A program made the position numbers and the translations under genes. Below, piece after piece: positions 30,769 through 42,990 of a stretch of DNA of 64,000 nt (positions within the stretch are counted from its first letter, which is position 1; every line of letters begins with the position of its first letter). The notes beneath the pieces are model-generated. The model saw only the letters and a program-made list of their open reading frames with translations. It was not told the DNA's origin and did no database searches. The DNA comes from Doris montereyensis (Eukaryota > Mollusca > Gastropoda > Nudibranchia > Dorididae), in the NCBI GenBank assembly GCA_037039925.1, contig JAXRKP010000055.1, positions 435,459-499,458 on the forward strand, in the 5' to 3' direction.

Positions 30769-32445
30769 TTGAGCCACCACTTTATTCCTCTAAGTAGAGA
30801 AAAAAAAAGTTTTAGGCATTTTTTCCACAAATTACTTCACAAATGAGATGGACAAAAGAAAGACTTAAGTGTTTGATGATGCACATTATAAAATTACTCA
30901 CCCCTGGATTTTCTTGGGCTGTCACAGGAACCCATTTCAGAATTGTAACAGATGTATCTCCAAGAGTGACCCATTTCTTCTCCCTGCAAAACAGATGTTT
31001 CAAATTGACAGGACTTGTTTGAGTTACACAAATAAAAAAATACATTTAAAAATGAACTCATACCAAATCAATGACATATTTACACATGCATGTGGGGTGT
31101 TATGAATACAGTATAACCTTTCAAATTGGGAAGAATTCTCAGGAACAGAATTGTTTCTTTACCTCTCTAAACGGGAACTAAATAAACCAATAGTAAAACA
31201 GGTTTTGTATGCCAGTCTAGGATAAAAAGATTTATCAGTGAAAGACAGATGGATCTGAATGATAGCACAATAGAAGAAAAGTGGTAGATGTATAAAGAAA
31301 CACTCCTCAGTTGTACTGAAGAGGTCTGTGGGATAGGAAACAAATTAAAGAAGACAGGAAAAGAACAGCATGGTGGAATGAGAATGTCACGGCCAAGATC
31401 AAAGAAAAGAAGGATGCCTGGAAGAAATACTTGCAAACAAAGAGACCAGAGGATAAGATAGATTACATGAATAAAAGAACTATCGCCAAAGAGGAAGTAA
31501 GGAAAGCAAAACAGGAACAATAGGAAGGGTTTGAACAAAGACTTCAAGAAAGCTATAAAATGGAAATCAAAAACTGTTCTGGGGGAAATGATCTAACACC
31601 TGAAGTCAAAATAAAACAAAACAGCTGTTTTTACTTCATTTGGTGTTAAGCCTACTGATAGTGATAATGATAGGACAACCTGGGCGATTTAGAATCTAGA
31701 TCTAGAGACAAGTCACTGGTCCTCACTTCGTGCTAAACAAAAGAAAATCCTAATAGGACCAACTTTTGGCTCCTAGATCTAGAAGAATCTATGAAGATCT
31801 AGATCTAGAAATCTAGCCCTATATTAGCCATCTAGAGGATCATGATTTCAATAATATCCAGAATTATGTAATCTATCATTACCATTTACAGATTTAAACC
31901 CGGTCTTCTTAATCGTAGGTAGAAGTTGGTAAAGTAAAGTCTAAAAGAGAATCATGTCTAAGTTGAACAAGAGAGTCGCACTCATGTTCTTCGAGCAAAA
32001 TAACCTGAGTCTGGATCTAGATCTAGAATTTAGAATCTAGTAAGGAAAGGTTTTCACTTCTCACGCCCTTAAACCCGACATCTTGAAAATCCAGGAAGAA
32101 CACCAATCTATGATCATCATGGCCTGATGGAAAAAAATTTGGATCAGAATTAAAATAAAGCGTCAACACACGCACGTGTTACCCGGCCCGCCCCGCCCGC
32201 ACGGTAAACAAGGAAGATGCTTTTATAGAGAAGTCACGAAGGTAGTCAATAGGAAACAACGAGGCAAATGTATGGAAGGTTGATGAATGAAAAAAACATG
32301 AGAAAAAAAACCCAGCGGGACCAAGCCAACACAAAGAAGAAATGGCAACTCACCATTTTCTGACTTTATCGATAGCATTTATGACTCTCTTGATGTCCTC
32401 CTTCGCCCTGCTCCTTGTCTCTGCTCTTCCTGACCGCGACAACAT
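23906..32445 (-). CDS. BCL7: BCL7 family protein, BAF complex subunit (8 coding exons)
   Basis: BCL7 proteins are small accessory subunits of the SWI/SNF (BAF) nucleosome remodelling complex that bind the nucleosome acidic patch through their conserved N-terminus. Exons in transcription order: 32354-32445, 30902-30983, 29910-29988, 29761-29799, 29494-29633, 28909-29082, 27923-27994, 23906-23982. The N-terminus holds the family signature: [20 protein letters not shown], then [20 protein letters not shown] and KWVPV. The rest is disordered, first Ser/Asn/Pro-rich ([20 protein letters not shown]), then acidic ([20 protein letters not shown]), ending TTKKPKSGS. This layout matches BCL7A/B/C (202-217 residues). 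Phases agree throughout except at exon 5/6: all eight exons total 755 bases, one short of a multiple of three; without exon 5 they total 615 (204 residues). The invertebrate gene is probably single, so no A/B/C letter is given. Confidence 0.93.
25010..27400. repeat. triplicated ~1-kb segment with conserved 135-bp cores
   Basis: Three tandem related segments begin near 25010, 25805 and 26910 (each with ttctgcttyrgtraagraag). Flanks have diverged considerably with many indels. Each contains a nearly identical core: 25192-25333, 26188-26329, 27198-27332. The core is open on the plus strand ([20 protein letters not shown] then IYHKMKE and stop) and on the minus strand ([20 protein letters not shown]). 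Neither peptide is recognised. The segment lies in the last BCL7 intron. Confidence 0.9.
27923..27994 (-). CDS. BCL7: BCL7 exon 7, acidic/lysine-rich
   Basis: Reads [20 protein letters not shown] then ENS. Acceptor ttccttcag. It enters and leaves in phase 1, agreeing with exons 6 and 8. Confidence 0.85.
28075..28693 (+). mobile_element. truncated piggyBac-like element, inverted copy
   Basis: Related to 6939-7698 in reverse orientation: shared stretches include cgttgaccggcaaaatggca, 'aactgtgataaaaatgatta', 'tatcgacaccgaggcgagca', and the terminal repeat ggcaggattgggttaa ending in TTAA at 28690-28693. The other terminal repeat is missing. It lies in BCL7 intron 6. A short frame near 28288-28500 is the same remnant in both copies but is broken. 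Confidence 0.72.
28909..29082 (-). CDS. BCL7: BCL7 exon 6, acidic
   Basis: Frame [20 protein letters not shown] continues through [15 protein letters not shown]. It is the only frame open over all 174 bases. Acceptor ctcgtcccag, donor agagtgg|gtatgt. Confidence 0.85.
29494..29633 (-). CDS. BCL7: BCL7 exon 5 (phase conflict with exon 6)
   Basis: Reads [20 protein letters not shown] and continues Ser/Asn/Pro-rich to LLPTAM before gtaaga. Composition fits the BCL7 middle region. At 140 bases it ends in phase 0, yet exon 6 needs phase 1. Either a base is missing or this is an alternative cassette that breaks frame when included. Confidence 0.75.
29761..29799 (-). CDS. BCL7: BCL7 exon 4 (39 bp micro-exon)
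   Basis: Reads [13 protein letters not shown] strong T-rich acceptor ends in tttttag and the donor is acaa|gtaaga. It ends with one base of a codon that can continue equally well into exon 5 (A|CT) or exon 6 (A|GG). Confidence 0.75.
29910..29988 (-). CDS. BCL7: BCL7 exon 3
   Basis: Reads [20 protein letters not shown] then ERELFQ. It is basic, with no close vertebrate counterpart that I recall. Phase 0 in and phase 1 out both match the neighbours. Confidence 0.75.
30709..30768. repeat. (TA)n microsatellite
   Basis: About 30 TA units in BCL7 intron 2. The surrounding intron (29989-30901) shows nothing else recognisable. Confidence 0.95.
30902..30983 (-). CDS. BCL7: BCL7 exon 2, [11 protein letters not shown] core
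   Basis: Completes the Trp codon and reads [20 protein letters not shown], then TAQENPG. It is the most conserved part of the family. Acceptor ttttgcag, donor ccaggg|gtgagt. Confidence 0.97.
31218..31570 (+). mobile_element. LINE (RTE/craft-like) linker fragment
   Basis: The plus-strand frame starting at the TGG near 31370 reads [20 protein letters not shown] then [20 protein letters not shown] and [10 protein letters not shown], stop, [10 protein letters not shown]. This is the typical basic helical linker between endonuclease and reverse transcriptase in non-LTR elements. The in-frame TAG and missing RT show a dead fragment. It lies in BCL7 intron 1, antisense to the gene. Confidence 0.7.
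32354..32445 (-). CDS. BCL7: BCL7 exon 1 (start codon)
   Basis: ATG at 32445-32443 opens [20 protein letters not shown], the BCL7 start (vertebrate proteins begin [19 protein letters not shown]). The exon ends aaaatg|gtgagt, splitting the conserved Trp codon. Confidence 0.95.
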
Positions 32446-34300
32446 GAGGAAAAGTTCCTTTTATGTGACCCTCTAATCAAGCAGTAGAGTGCTGTATAGT
32501 GCCTTGCATGGACAGCCTTGTGTAAAGCCAGACACACCAACGATCTAATAATCTCACAGAGGATAAAAATAGATTGCAGCCGCCGGATTACTGGCAGAGA
32601 AGCCCGGATGGAAAGTCACGTGGTCCTTGTGGGTCATTGAAAAACGGGTGGGGACGAGCGTGCCTCCGATCGCTTGAAAAAGTAGATACGTATCGATCAT
32701 GTACTCAGAACGATCTAAATAATGATGAAGTACTTCTTCATAATAACTGACCAACTCAAGAATTAATCTTATTTAAACCCAAAACTGTTTTAATCAAACT
32801 TTGATTTTTAAGGGATGTGTTCAATCACTGTAAAATCAGTCCATTCTACAGCATTACTGTAATATGGTAAAATGAGGGCAGGTAACAATCAATGTTTGAA
32901 GATGGAACTATATCTTCATGTACAATGTAGTATGTTTGTTTGATAGCCTGATTTGGTTGTTATTGTACTGGGCTCAAGCTTATCTAATGAAATAAACAGT
33001 TGGTCAGTTAAGGCTTTAACAAAATTATTTTATTTATTGGCCTCCTGTTCTTCTAAAGTTATTTTTGTATAAATAAATATATGATATTAAGTGTTTCATT
33101 CAATGAATTGTATTCTTTGTCTACAAGTCTAAATGGCAGTTAATTGTCATAATTCGAACGTAACCTTAACACAAACTATTTCCAAACTCAGTGTAGAGAC
33201 TGTCCTTCAAAATTTATCTGCTTGTATAATGAAGATTGAATATTATCATTATTTACAATTAGACATCTACGCTAATGTCATTACCTTCAGAAGAAGAAAA
33301 AATAATGAAATTTTTCAAATATCGAAATTGAACGTTACTTAATTATGAAATCGATACCAACGGCCGCGTGTGTGCCAAGTCCGAGGCATAGTAAGCACGC
33401 CTCGGCCAAGTCCTAACTACCTCGCACGCGAGGCTTTTGATGTGAGGGGCCATGATGGAGCGGTGGGGGTTATGGCGTGGCATTTTATCCGACGTGCCAT
33501 TTAGAGGAAATACTTGGAGCGTGGCGTTCCTCAGTCGATAAGATGCTTTCTCTGCCAAGTACCTTGGCCTAAGCCTACCGCTTGCGTGTGATTGTTATCG
33601 ACTCTCACTTCTCTCAAATGTCTCATTCCCTCTCTCTCTCTCTTTCTCGGCTTTGTTATCGATGGATTTATTGCTGGCCTGTCTTTCGCTTTAGGCCACA
33701 TTTACGACACCCATTCTGTGTAGTGAAAGAGTGTCGTCAAAACCAGTTAAAACATGCTTTTATTTTTGATAGAACTGTTAATAACAGTTTGCCTTACTTA
33801 CAATATGCAACACTATTATAAGCATACAAGAATGTAAAAAAATTCATAATAATGCCATTAATGTTAAATATAATGTCGTTTGTTACAAGACACATAGCAA
33901 TACTGCAGAATTATATAGATCTAGATCTAGTAGGCTTATTGACGAAGAAAAACGAAAAGGGGTCATAATAAAGGTCTTTATGTAAATTGAATAAGACAGA
34001 TGGATTGAGATGTAGAAATGTTATCATTCACAACGATCGAAAAATGAAGAACAAGAAGAAGAGGATTAGGCTACAGTAAACAATTTGAGTAGTTAGATAA
34101 AGAAATTGGACCTGGGATGTGTCGTGTCGCCCGTGGAAGTTATACAAGTAAACAAAGAGCCTTTTTTTTATTACCATAGATAGATCTAGATGTATACTAA
34201 CTATATCTATGAGTTTTACACATAATGCTATGCAATGGCGCTCTACTTCTATTCTAGCGTCGCATGTCTTGTACGTCAAACAAAAGAAAACGATACCATG
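32446..34300. other. BCL7 upstream region
   Basis: Expected to hold the BCL7 5'UTR and promoter; no core motif can be assigned. A locally CG-rich stretch (33360-33600) carries short inverted pairs (gtccgaggc / gcctcggcc) and may be a degraded repeat. A 22-base CT run lies at 33630. No gene is supported. Confidence 0.5.
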
Positions 34301-34307
34301 ATCTAGA

Positions 34308-34732
34308 TCAGATGTTTTTAAACTGGGGGGAGGGCGCCCCCAAAGGGAAGCGTGGAGGCTGTGTGGTTGACTAGGAGGTAGACCTGAGCAAAGACACTCC
34401 TTGGACATTAAAGGATTTAATGAAAAGACATTAAAATGTTAACTAATATGTCGTATAAAAAACGGAGATGTCCTAAAGGAAAAGATGGACTTTCATACTT
34501 CATTAGAATGTTACTGACGTTGCTTACGGTTGATCCCTGAGATTGTATTTTCACGCGTTTTTGACGTCATGTGCTTTTCCGAACATCTGCTCGTGTAGTA
34601 CCGTACCTAAATGGGATGAAAACCCTTAGGACTGAATCGGTCATTGGGCAGGCGTTTGCAAGTTCTGATGGATAATGTCAAGGGGGGAGGGGGGGGGGAG
34701 CAGCCAGAAAAGATTAGGAACCCCGACCTAGA
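34308..34732. mobile_element. possible hAT-like MITE
   Basis: The left edge reads gatgtttttaaactgggggg with a gcgccccc stretch; the right edge, in reverse complement, reads aggtcggggttcctaatctt. Such 'ggttcttaaactggggg' ends are common in non-autonomous hAT elements. Terminal repeats are imperfect and no 8-bp target duplication was confirmed. Confidence 0.35.
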
Positions 34733-34734
34733 TC

Positions 34735-34767
34735 CACAGAACACTAAAACAGTTTTAGTGTTCTGTG
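34735..34767. repeat. perfect short palindrome
   Basis: Arms acagaacactaaaac and gttttagtgttctgt meet around a single base, with outer ctagatc / gatctag-like extension. Confidence 0.9.
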
Positions 34768-35044
34768 CCTAGATCTACCTATCAAATTGTATGTCCGCTT
34801 TTACCACTCTGGCTTCTTGTTTTTCCCCTCATTTTCCAAGAGACACAACAATAAGAGTGAGAAAAGATAAAACTTTGCTTGAAAGGTTTTTGTGGGGGGT
34901 TTTTTATTATCTGTAAATGTACGAAACTGGGAACACACAAATAATACATGTAAAGCTTTCCGAGTCACGCTGTAGTAAATGTGGCTGGTGGAAGTACATG
35001 TAGTCGGTTTTTTGGGCTAAATAAGAACATATATACATAGCCCC

Positions 35045-35277
35045 TACACACATGCCTACTTACACATGTATATATAATACGCACACATGTATACATACAC
35101 ATATACATACATACATCTACATACACACACATACACATATATACATAATACGCACACACATATATACATACACATATATATACATACACACACACACATA
35201 TATATATATATATACATATACATACACATACATACATACACATGTATACATACATACACCCACACATACACCTACAT

Positions 35278-35360
<83 letters not shown>

Positions 35361-35399
35361 CACACACGTACATATATACATACATACACACACATACAC

Positions 35400-35451
<52 letters not shown>

Positions 35452-35535
35452 CATACATACACACACGTACACTGACATATATACATGTAAATATATATAC
35501 ATACACACACAATCACATACACACACACACTGATT
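35045..35535. repeat. mixed (TA)n/(CA)n/(CATA)n tract
   Basis: Nearly 500 bases of alternating purine-pyrimidine DNA, with pure TA cores at 35291-35354 and 35404-35447. All long Tyr-Ile/His-Thr/Val-Cys reading frames here are artefacts. Such DNA is prone to cruciform or Z-DNA. Confidence 0.97.
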
Positions 35536-35636
35536 GCTGTGTTTTGAACTTTATTGTGGGTGAGGCTCACTTTCTGCTCATTGCAGCTGGTCCCTGAATT
35601 GCTACGGATGTCTTGGAATGTTTAGTGCGCTTTGGG

Positions 35637-35838
<202 letters not shown>

Positions 35839-36537
35839 GAGTATAAAAGATAATGATAGATTTATAGTCCATATCCCCACCCAAGTGCAGGCTCACTGAC
35901 TGTACACCCTTTATCCCCCAGCAGGCCATTTCATTCAAAGTCCTTTACAACTCCATGGGGAGCAGCATACAGTACAGCAGCCTTTTACTTTAGGCGCTAC
36001 GTACTAATAACTTTAGACAAGGGAGTTAACTCCCACACATAATGTTATTTATTGAATCATCGTCCCCAGACGAAAACGAAACAAGAAAAGGAGACAGAGC
36101 GAAGTGGGTGTGTGCAATACGAGCAACCCCCCTAAAAAACACACGCTATTTCTTCTAATTCACCCCGAGATCCACAGATATGGGAGATGGCAGGTTAAAT
36201 CCATTAATTTTATTATTGATCAACTAGCAATACTTAAAACACGGTAAGAAGAGAATAAGGAGGCAACGATATCGTCCACGATTAATTTCGAGAAGGGAGT
36301 GAACTCCACACACACGACGTATCATGGTTGTCAGTATCGTCATAGCTGTATTTCTTGATTCCTTGTCTATAGAGAAAAAAAAGAAACAAGAAGATGAAAG
36401 GGGGGGCTGGTTTGATGTCATGTGATTTGCTTTCACCGCTTGACTGCAAATCGACGACGGAGAGCTTTTGGTTTGATTTCATTTACCCCCCATCCACAAG
36501 TAACGTGATCTCGGGGTTTTTTTATAGGATTTTGTAT

Positions 36538-38680
36538 TTTGCACGGACCGCCCTGTAGTAAACAGCCAAGGGATCTTTAACGTGCACAGAGTGGTGTGAT
36601 GTACGGACTGCCCTGTGAACAGCCAAGGGATCTTTAACGTGCACAGTGTTGTGATGTACGGACTGCCCTGTAAACAGCCAAGGGATCTTTAACGTGCACA
36701 GAGTGGTGTGATGTACGGACTGCCCTGTAAACAGCCAAGGGATCTTTAACGTGCACAGTGTTGTGATGTACGGACTGCCCTGTAAACAGCCAAGGGATCT
36801 TGAACGTGCACAGACTGCCCTGTAAACAGCCAAGGATCTTTAACGTGCACAGAGTGGTGTGATGTACGGACTGCCCTGTAAACAGTCAAGGGATCTGTAA
36901 CGTGCACAGACTGCCCTGTAAACAGCCAAGGATCTTGAACGTGCACAGACTGCCCTGTAAACAGCCAAGGGATCTTTAACGTGCACAGACTGCCCTGAAA
37001 CAGCCAAGGGATCTTTAACGTGCACAGAGTGGTGTGATGTACGGACTGCCCTGTAAACAGTCAAGGGATCTTTAACGTGCACAGACTGCCCTGTAAACAG
37101 CCAAGGGATCTTTAACGTGCACAGACTGCCCTGTAAACAGCCAAGGGATCTTTAACGTGCACAGACTGCCCTGTAAACAGCCAAGGGATCTTTAACGTGC
37201 ACAGACTGCCCTGTAAACAGCCAAGGGATCTTTAACGTGCACAGACTGCCCTGTAAACAGCCAAGGGATCTTGAACGTGCACAGACTGCCCTGTAAACAG
37301 CCAAGGGATCTTTAACGTGCACAGACTGCCCTGTAAACAGCCAAGGATCTTTAACGTGCACAGAGTGCCCTGTAAACAGCCAAGGGATCTTGAACGTGCA
37401 CAGACTGCCCTGTAAACAGCCAAGGGATCTTTAACGTGCACGAGTGTTGTGATGTACGGACTGCCCTGTAAACAGCCAAGGGATCTTTAACGTGCACAGA
37501 CTGCCCTGTAAACAGCCAAGGGATCTTTAACGTGCACAGACTGCCCTGTAAACAGCCAAGGGATCTTGAACGTGCACAGACTGCCCTGTAAACAGCCAAG
37601 GATCTTGAACGTGCACAGACTGCCCTGTAAACAGCCAAGGGATCTTTAACGTGCACAGAGTGTTGTGATGTACGGACTGCCCTGTAAACAGTCAAGGGAT
37701 CTTTAACGTGCACTCAGTGTTGTGATGTACGGACTGCCCTGTAAACAGCCAAGGGATCTTTAACGTGCACAGAGTGTTGTGATGTACGGACTGCCCTGTA
37801 AACAGTCAAGGGATCTGTAACGTGCACTCAGTGTTGTGATGTACGGACTGCCCTGTAAACAGCCAAGGGATCTTTAACGTGCACTCAGTGTTGTGATGTA
37901 CGGACTGCCCTGTAAACAGCCAAGGGATCTTTAACGTGCACAGAGTGTTGTGATGTACGGACTGCCCTGTAAACAGTCAAGGGATCTTTAACGTGCACTC
38001 AGTGTTGTGATGTACGGACTGCCCTGTAAACAGCCAAGGGATCTTTAACGTGCACTCAGTGTTGTGATGTACGGACTGCCCTGTAAACAGCCAAGGGATC
38101 TGTAACGTGCACTCAGTGTTGTGATGTACGGACTGCCCTGTAAACAGTCAAGGGATCTTTAACGTGCACAGTGTTGTGATGTACGGACTGCCCTGTAAAC
38201 AGCCAAGGGATCTTTAACGTGCACAGAGTGTTGTGATGTACGGACTGCACTGTAAACAGCCAAGGGATCTGTAACGTGCACAGAGTGTTGTGATGTACGG
38301 ACTGCCCTGTAAACAGCCAAGGGATCTGTAACGTGCACAGAGTGTTGTGATGTACGGACTGCCCTGTAAACAGCCAAGGGATCTGTAACGTGCACAGAGT
38401 GTTGTGATGTACGGACTGCCCTGTAAACAGCCAAGGGATCTGTAACGTGCACAGAGTGTTGTGATGTACGGACTGCCCTGTAAACAGCCAAGGGATCTGT
38501 AACGTGCACAGAGTGTTGTGATGTACGGACTGCCCTGTAAACAGCCAAGGGATCTGTAACGTGCACAGAGTGTTGTGATGTACGGACTGCCCTGTAAACA
38601 GCCAAGGGATCTGTAACGTGCACAGTGTTGTGATGTATGGACTGCCCTGTAAACAGCCAAGGGATTTTTAACTTGCACAA
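36538..38680. repeat. 40/57-bp minisatellite derived from a SINE tail
   Basis: The 40-bp unit is gtgcacagactgccctgtaa then acagccaagggatctttaac; the 57-bp unit has an extra ttgtgatgtacgg-containing piece. Short units dominate 36800-37620, long ones 37650-38640. The right end runs directly into the SINE module of which this is the distal part (see 38681-38860). A lone copy of the same sequence is at about 4083-4125. The region 35840-36537 before it holds no recognisable gene. Confidence 0.97.
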
Positions 38681-38860
38681 GGTGTCGATCTATCTACCTG
38701 GACCAGGGGAAGGGGGGGGGTGCGTGTGTGTGTAGATTTTGCTCGAAAAAGTTCTAGAAAAAGTTTTCAACCGTTGGTGGGGCTCGAACCCATTATATGT
38801 TGTACCTTTTGGTTGCGAGGCCGACACCTTGCCTCTGGACTACCGAGTCTCCTCATCGAA
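38681..38860 (-). mobile_element. tRNA-headed SINE, second family
   Basis: On the minus strand: a head-like region 'gactcggtagtccagaggca' with B-box-like gggttcgagcccc (plus strand 38778-38790), then a T/G-rich middle and cccctggtccaggtagatag running into the 40/57-bp unit. A diverged second copy in the same orientation is at about 41210-41470. Confidence 0.65.
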
Positions 38861-38994
38861 GGAGAACAGATGGAGTGCTACTTACCGACACTGAAAAATA
38901 AAAGAGATGAGGATCAGAGGTCACTTGCCTTCAGTGCTGACTTTTCTCCCATGTGTTGACTTAACTAGTGAGATTGATTTAAAATTACCCTGTA

Positions 38995-40640
38995 CTGTCA
39001 ACTGTAATAGACGGTGATCTCAGGACTGTCAACTGTCATACATGGTGATCTCAGGACTGTCAATTGTAATACACGGTGATCTCAGGACTGTCAACTGTAA
39101 TACACAGTGATCTCAGGACTGTCAACTGTAATAGACTGTGATCTCAGGACTGTCAACTGTAATACACGGTGATCTCAGGACTGTCAATGGTAATACACGG
39201 TGATCTCAGGACTGTCAATTGTAATACACGGTGATCTCAGGACTGTCAACTGTAATACACGGTGATCTCAGGACTGTCAATTGTAATACACGGTGATCTC
39301 AGGACTGTCAATGGTAATACACGGTGATCTCAGGACTGTCAATTGTAATACACGGTGATCTCAGGACTGTCAACTGTAATACACAGTGATCTCAGGACTG
39401 TCAACTGTAATAGACTGTGATCTCAGGACTGTCAACTGTAATACACGGTGATCTCAGGACTGTCAATGGTAATACACGGTGATCTCAGGACTGTCAATTG
39501 TAATACACGGTGATCTCAGGACTGTCAACTGTAAGGGGATCTCAGGACTGTCAACTGTAATACACGGTGATCTCAGGGACTGTCAATTGTAATACACGGG
39601 GATCTCAGGACTGTCAATTGTAATGTACACGGGATCTCAGGACTGTCAATTGTAATACACGGGGATCTCAGGACTGTCAACTGTAATACACGGGGATCTC
39701 AGGACTGTGATCAACTGTAACTGTAATACACTCAGGGATCTCTCAGGACTGTCAACTGTAATACATTGTGATCTCAGGGGTGTCAACTGTAACACACGGT
39801 GATCTCAGGACTGTCAACTGTAATACACGGTGATCTCAGGACTGTCAACTGTAATACACGGTGATCTCAGGACTGTCAACTGTAACACACGGTGATCTCA
39901 GGACTGTCAACTGTAATACACGGTGATCTCAGGACTGTCAACTGTAATACACGGTGATCTCAGGACTGTCAACTGTAATACACGGTGATCTCAGGACTGT
40001 CAACTGTAATACACGGTGATCTCAGGGGTGTCAACTAATACACGGTGATCTCAGAGGTAATACACGGTGATCTCAGGACTGTCAACTGTAATACACAGTG
40101 ATCTCAGGACTGTCAACTGTAATACACGGTGATCTCAGGGGGGTGTCAACTGTAATACACGGTGATCTCAGGACTGTCAACTGTAATACTGATCTCAGGA
40201 CTGTCAACTGTAATACAGGGGTGTCATTGGGATCTCAGGACTGTCAACTGTACACGGTGATCTCACACTGTAATACACGGTGATCTCAGGACTGTCAAAT
40301 GTAATAGACGGTGATCTCAGGGACTGTCAACTGTAATAGACGGTGATCTCAGGACTGTCAACTGTAATACACGGTGATCTCAGGACTGTCAACTGGACTG
40401 ATCTCAACTGTCAACTGTAATACACGGTGATCTCAGGACTGTCAACTGTAATACACAGTGATCTCAGGACTGTCAACTGTAATACACGGATCTCAGGGTG
40501 TCAACAACTGTAATGTCAACTGTAATACACGCAGTGATCTCAGGGATCTCAGGACTGTCAACTGTAATACACAGTGATCTCAGGACTGTCAACTGTAATA
40601 CACGGTGATCTCAGGGTGAATGGTGATCTCAGAAAGTTGA
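38995..40640. repeat. 31-bp minisatellite, about 50 copies
   Basis: Unit is actgtcaactgtaatacacg then gtgatctcagg. Copies are clean at the left and increasingly disordered to the right (partial units, extra g's, jumbled order after about 40020). 'gatctcag' persists beyond 40640 inside other sequence. Confidence 0.97.
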
Positions 40641-42500
40641 CTTACTGTAGCGCTGGTGAGACGGTGATCTCAGGACTCCTGAACTGTAATACACGGGGAT
40701 CTCAAATAATTTTTCAATAATTTAAGTTCCTCCAGTTATCCCAGGGCGTCAATCTTATCCCAGTTTCAGGACTGAACAACTGATTATACACCTCCTGGAA
40801 AGGGGTGTCAACTTTAACACACTGAGCCAAAATACAACTGTAGGTTCAGTGGGGAAAATGACGTTTCAACTGTAAGTACACTTTCCAAAGGACTGTCAAC
40901 TCGAACCTACCTTTGCACGGTTTTGATCTCAGAACCCGGGACTGTAATACCCGGTGATCTCAGGAGTTTGGCAACCCAACCACGCGGTCAACGACGTCAC
41001 AACATACATCAACATGCAACAACAAAATGAATGGGAGAGGTGGGCAGATGATGCAGTTGTACTTGTTTGATTCTCATGGCATCGATATTTGCGCAGGTTT
41101 AGTAAACTGTACTGTCACGGTGATCCCAGTGGGGTTTTGAAATTCACGGTGATCTCCCACGTCCACAACTAAGGTGATCTCAGATTTTGGTGTCAATCTT
41201 TAATTTTGCCCGGACTGCCCTGTGTCAACTGTAATACACGGGATCTTTATGGTGTACAGAGTGTTGTGATCTGCAGAGGGACAACTTTAATATCGTCCGT
41301 CTCCGATGGGACTACGTATCGATCCACCTACTTGGACCAGAGGAGGCGGGGGGGGGGTGGGTGTAGATTTTGCTCGAAAACGCACGCGAAAACTGTTCAA
41401 CACGTTGGCGGGGGTTGAACTCAACGTTTTGGTTGAGAGGCCGACGCCTTGGCTCTGGACTACCAAGTCCTCCTTCCCCGTGGCAACCCGGGATCTCTCC
41501 AGCAGAGGATAGGACTGAGCAGAATAGGAATCCCAAGGTCTGGCCAATTATGCGTGTCGTACAAGGTGAATAAGGAGACCCCATCGCTTCTGCCGCGGGT
41601 TGCAAATGGCAACAAAGCAGGGTGTCGTATTTAACAAGCTTCTTTTTGGCGCAGGATCAACATCTTTTTTCTCTTACTTTTGTCTTCCATCCATCCAACT
41701 ATCCACTCTTTCTAGCTCTATCGTCGTCAACTGGGAGAGAGAGAGATCTCAGGAGAGTCAACTGAGAGAGAGAGAGAGATCTCAGGACTGAGAACTGAGA
41801 GAGAGAGAGAGATCTCAGAGACTGAGAACTGTAATAGACAGAGATCTCAGGACTGTCAACTGAGAGAGAGAGATCTCAGGAGAGAGAGAGACTGAGAGAT
41901 AGAGAGAGAGAGAGATCTCAGGACTGTCAACTGGGCAAAACAGACAGAGTGATCAGAGAGACGAGCTTAGACAAGAGTTTTGTCGTATTAGTCAACTGTA
42001 ATACACGATCTGTCAACTAATAGACAGTGATAGAGAGAGAGAGAGAGAGACAGTGATCTCAGGACTGTCAACTGTAAGACACGAGATCTCAGAGACTGAG
42101 AACTGTAATACACGAGAGAGAGAGAGAAGAGAGAGAGAGAGAGTGATCTCAGGAGAAATTATAAGAAGAAGAGAATCAATCAGCAAGATGCAGAAGAATT
42201 GAAAGAGTGAATGGAGAGAAAGTTGACTTACCAGTAGCGAGGTGAGAGAGACGAAATGAGAACTCCTGAACTGCTAGTAACATAAGTAAAGAGAAAATAA
42301 TTTTTTAAGAGAGAGAGAGAAGGCCGTTAGGCCCATAGCGCCAGATCTTATCCCGGTTTCAGAGAGAGGAACAGTTGATTATAGAGACCTCCTGGAAAGG
42401 ACGCAGCTTTTTATCTCCTGAGCCCAAAAATACAACCTAGGTTCAGTGGGGAAAATGAGTTTTGAAGAGAGAGAGAGGAATAGAACCTACCTTGACAGAG
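40640..42500. other. interleaved zone: unique/SINE DNA mixed with 31-bp and GA repeats
   Basis: The same underlying locus can be recognised twice, at about 40630-40960 and 42220-42500: gaaagttgactta, actcctgaactg, cttatccc-gtttcag, cctcctggaaagg, aggttcagtggggaaaatga, gaacctacctt. In the first copy the bases between are replaced by pieces of the 31-bp unit, in the second by GA runs. Between 41730 and 42130 the 31-bp unit and GA repeat alternate with each other. This is unlikely to be genuine DNA order. Confidence 0.75.
41210..41480 (-). mobile_element. second copy of the tRNA-headed SINE
   Basis: Matches 38640-38860: gactgccctgt, gatctttatggtgtacagag, gatccacctacttggacca, gtagattttgctcgaaaa, gaggccgacgccttggctct. 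The 3' part is contaminated by a piece of the 31-bp unit (gtcaactgtaatacacggga near 41224). Confidence 0.6.
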
Positions 42501-42880
42501 AGAGAGACAGAGACAGAGACAGAGACAGAGACAGAGAGACAGACAGACAGACAGAGAGTTTGGGAGGGAGGGAGAGAGGGAGGGAGTCAGAGAGACACAC
42601 ACACACAGAGAAAATACAGACAAATAAAACAGTGAGATAGATAGATAGGTAGTCAAATAAATGAGAGAGCAAGCAAGATTTCAATAATCAATTCCAGGAA
42701 AAAATATTTGGAATGGATTAGATTGGCATACTCAGAAACGCTTGAAATGAGATCAGAAAATATATTTTAATGGATTTATTGTGGGACTCCATACATATCA
42801 TGTACACTATTACATCATGGGCAGACATACGTTTTGTTTGTTGTAGGATAATTTAAACTTCTTATCATTAATAATTCCTA

Positions 42881-42990
<110 letters not shown>

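Noticed and set aside
42411..42656. Leu/Ser-rich reading frames near 42.5 kb
   Set aside because: Translations of GA/CAGA microsatellite inside the unreliable interleaved zone.
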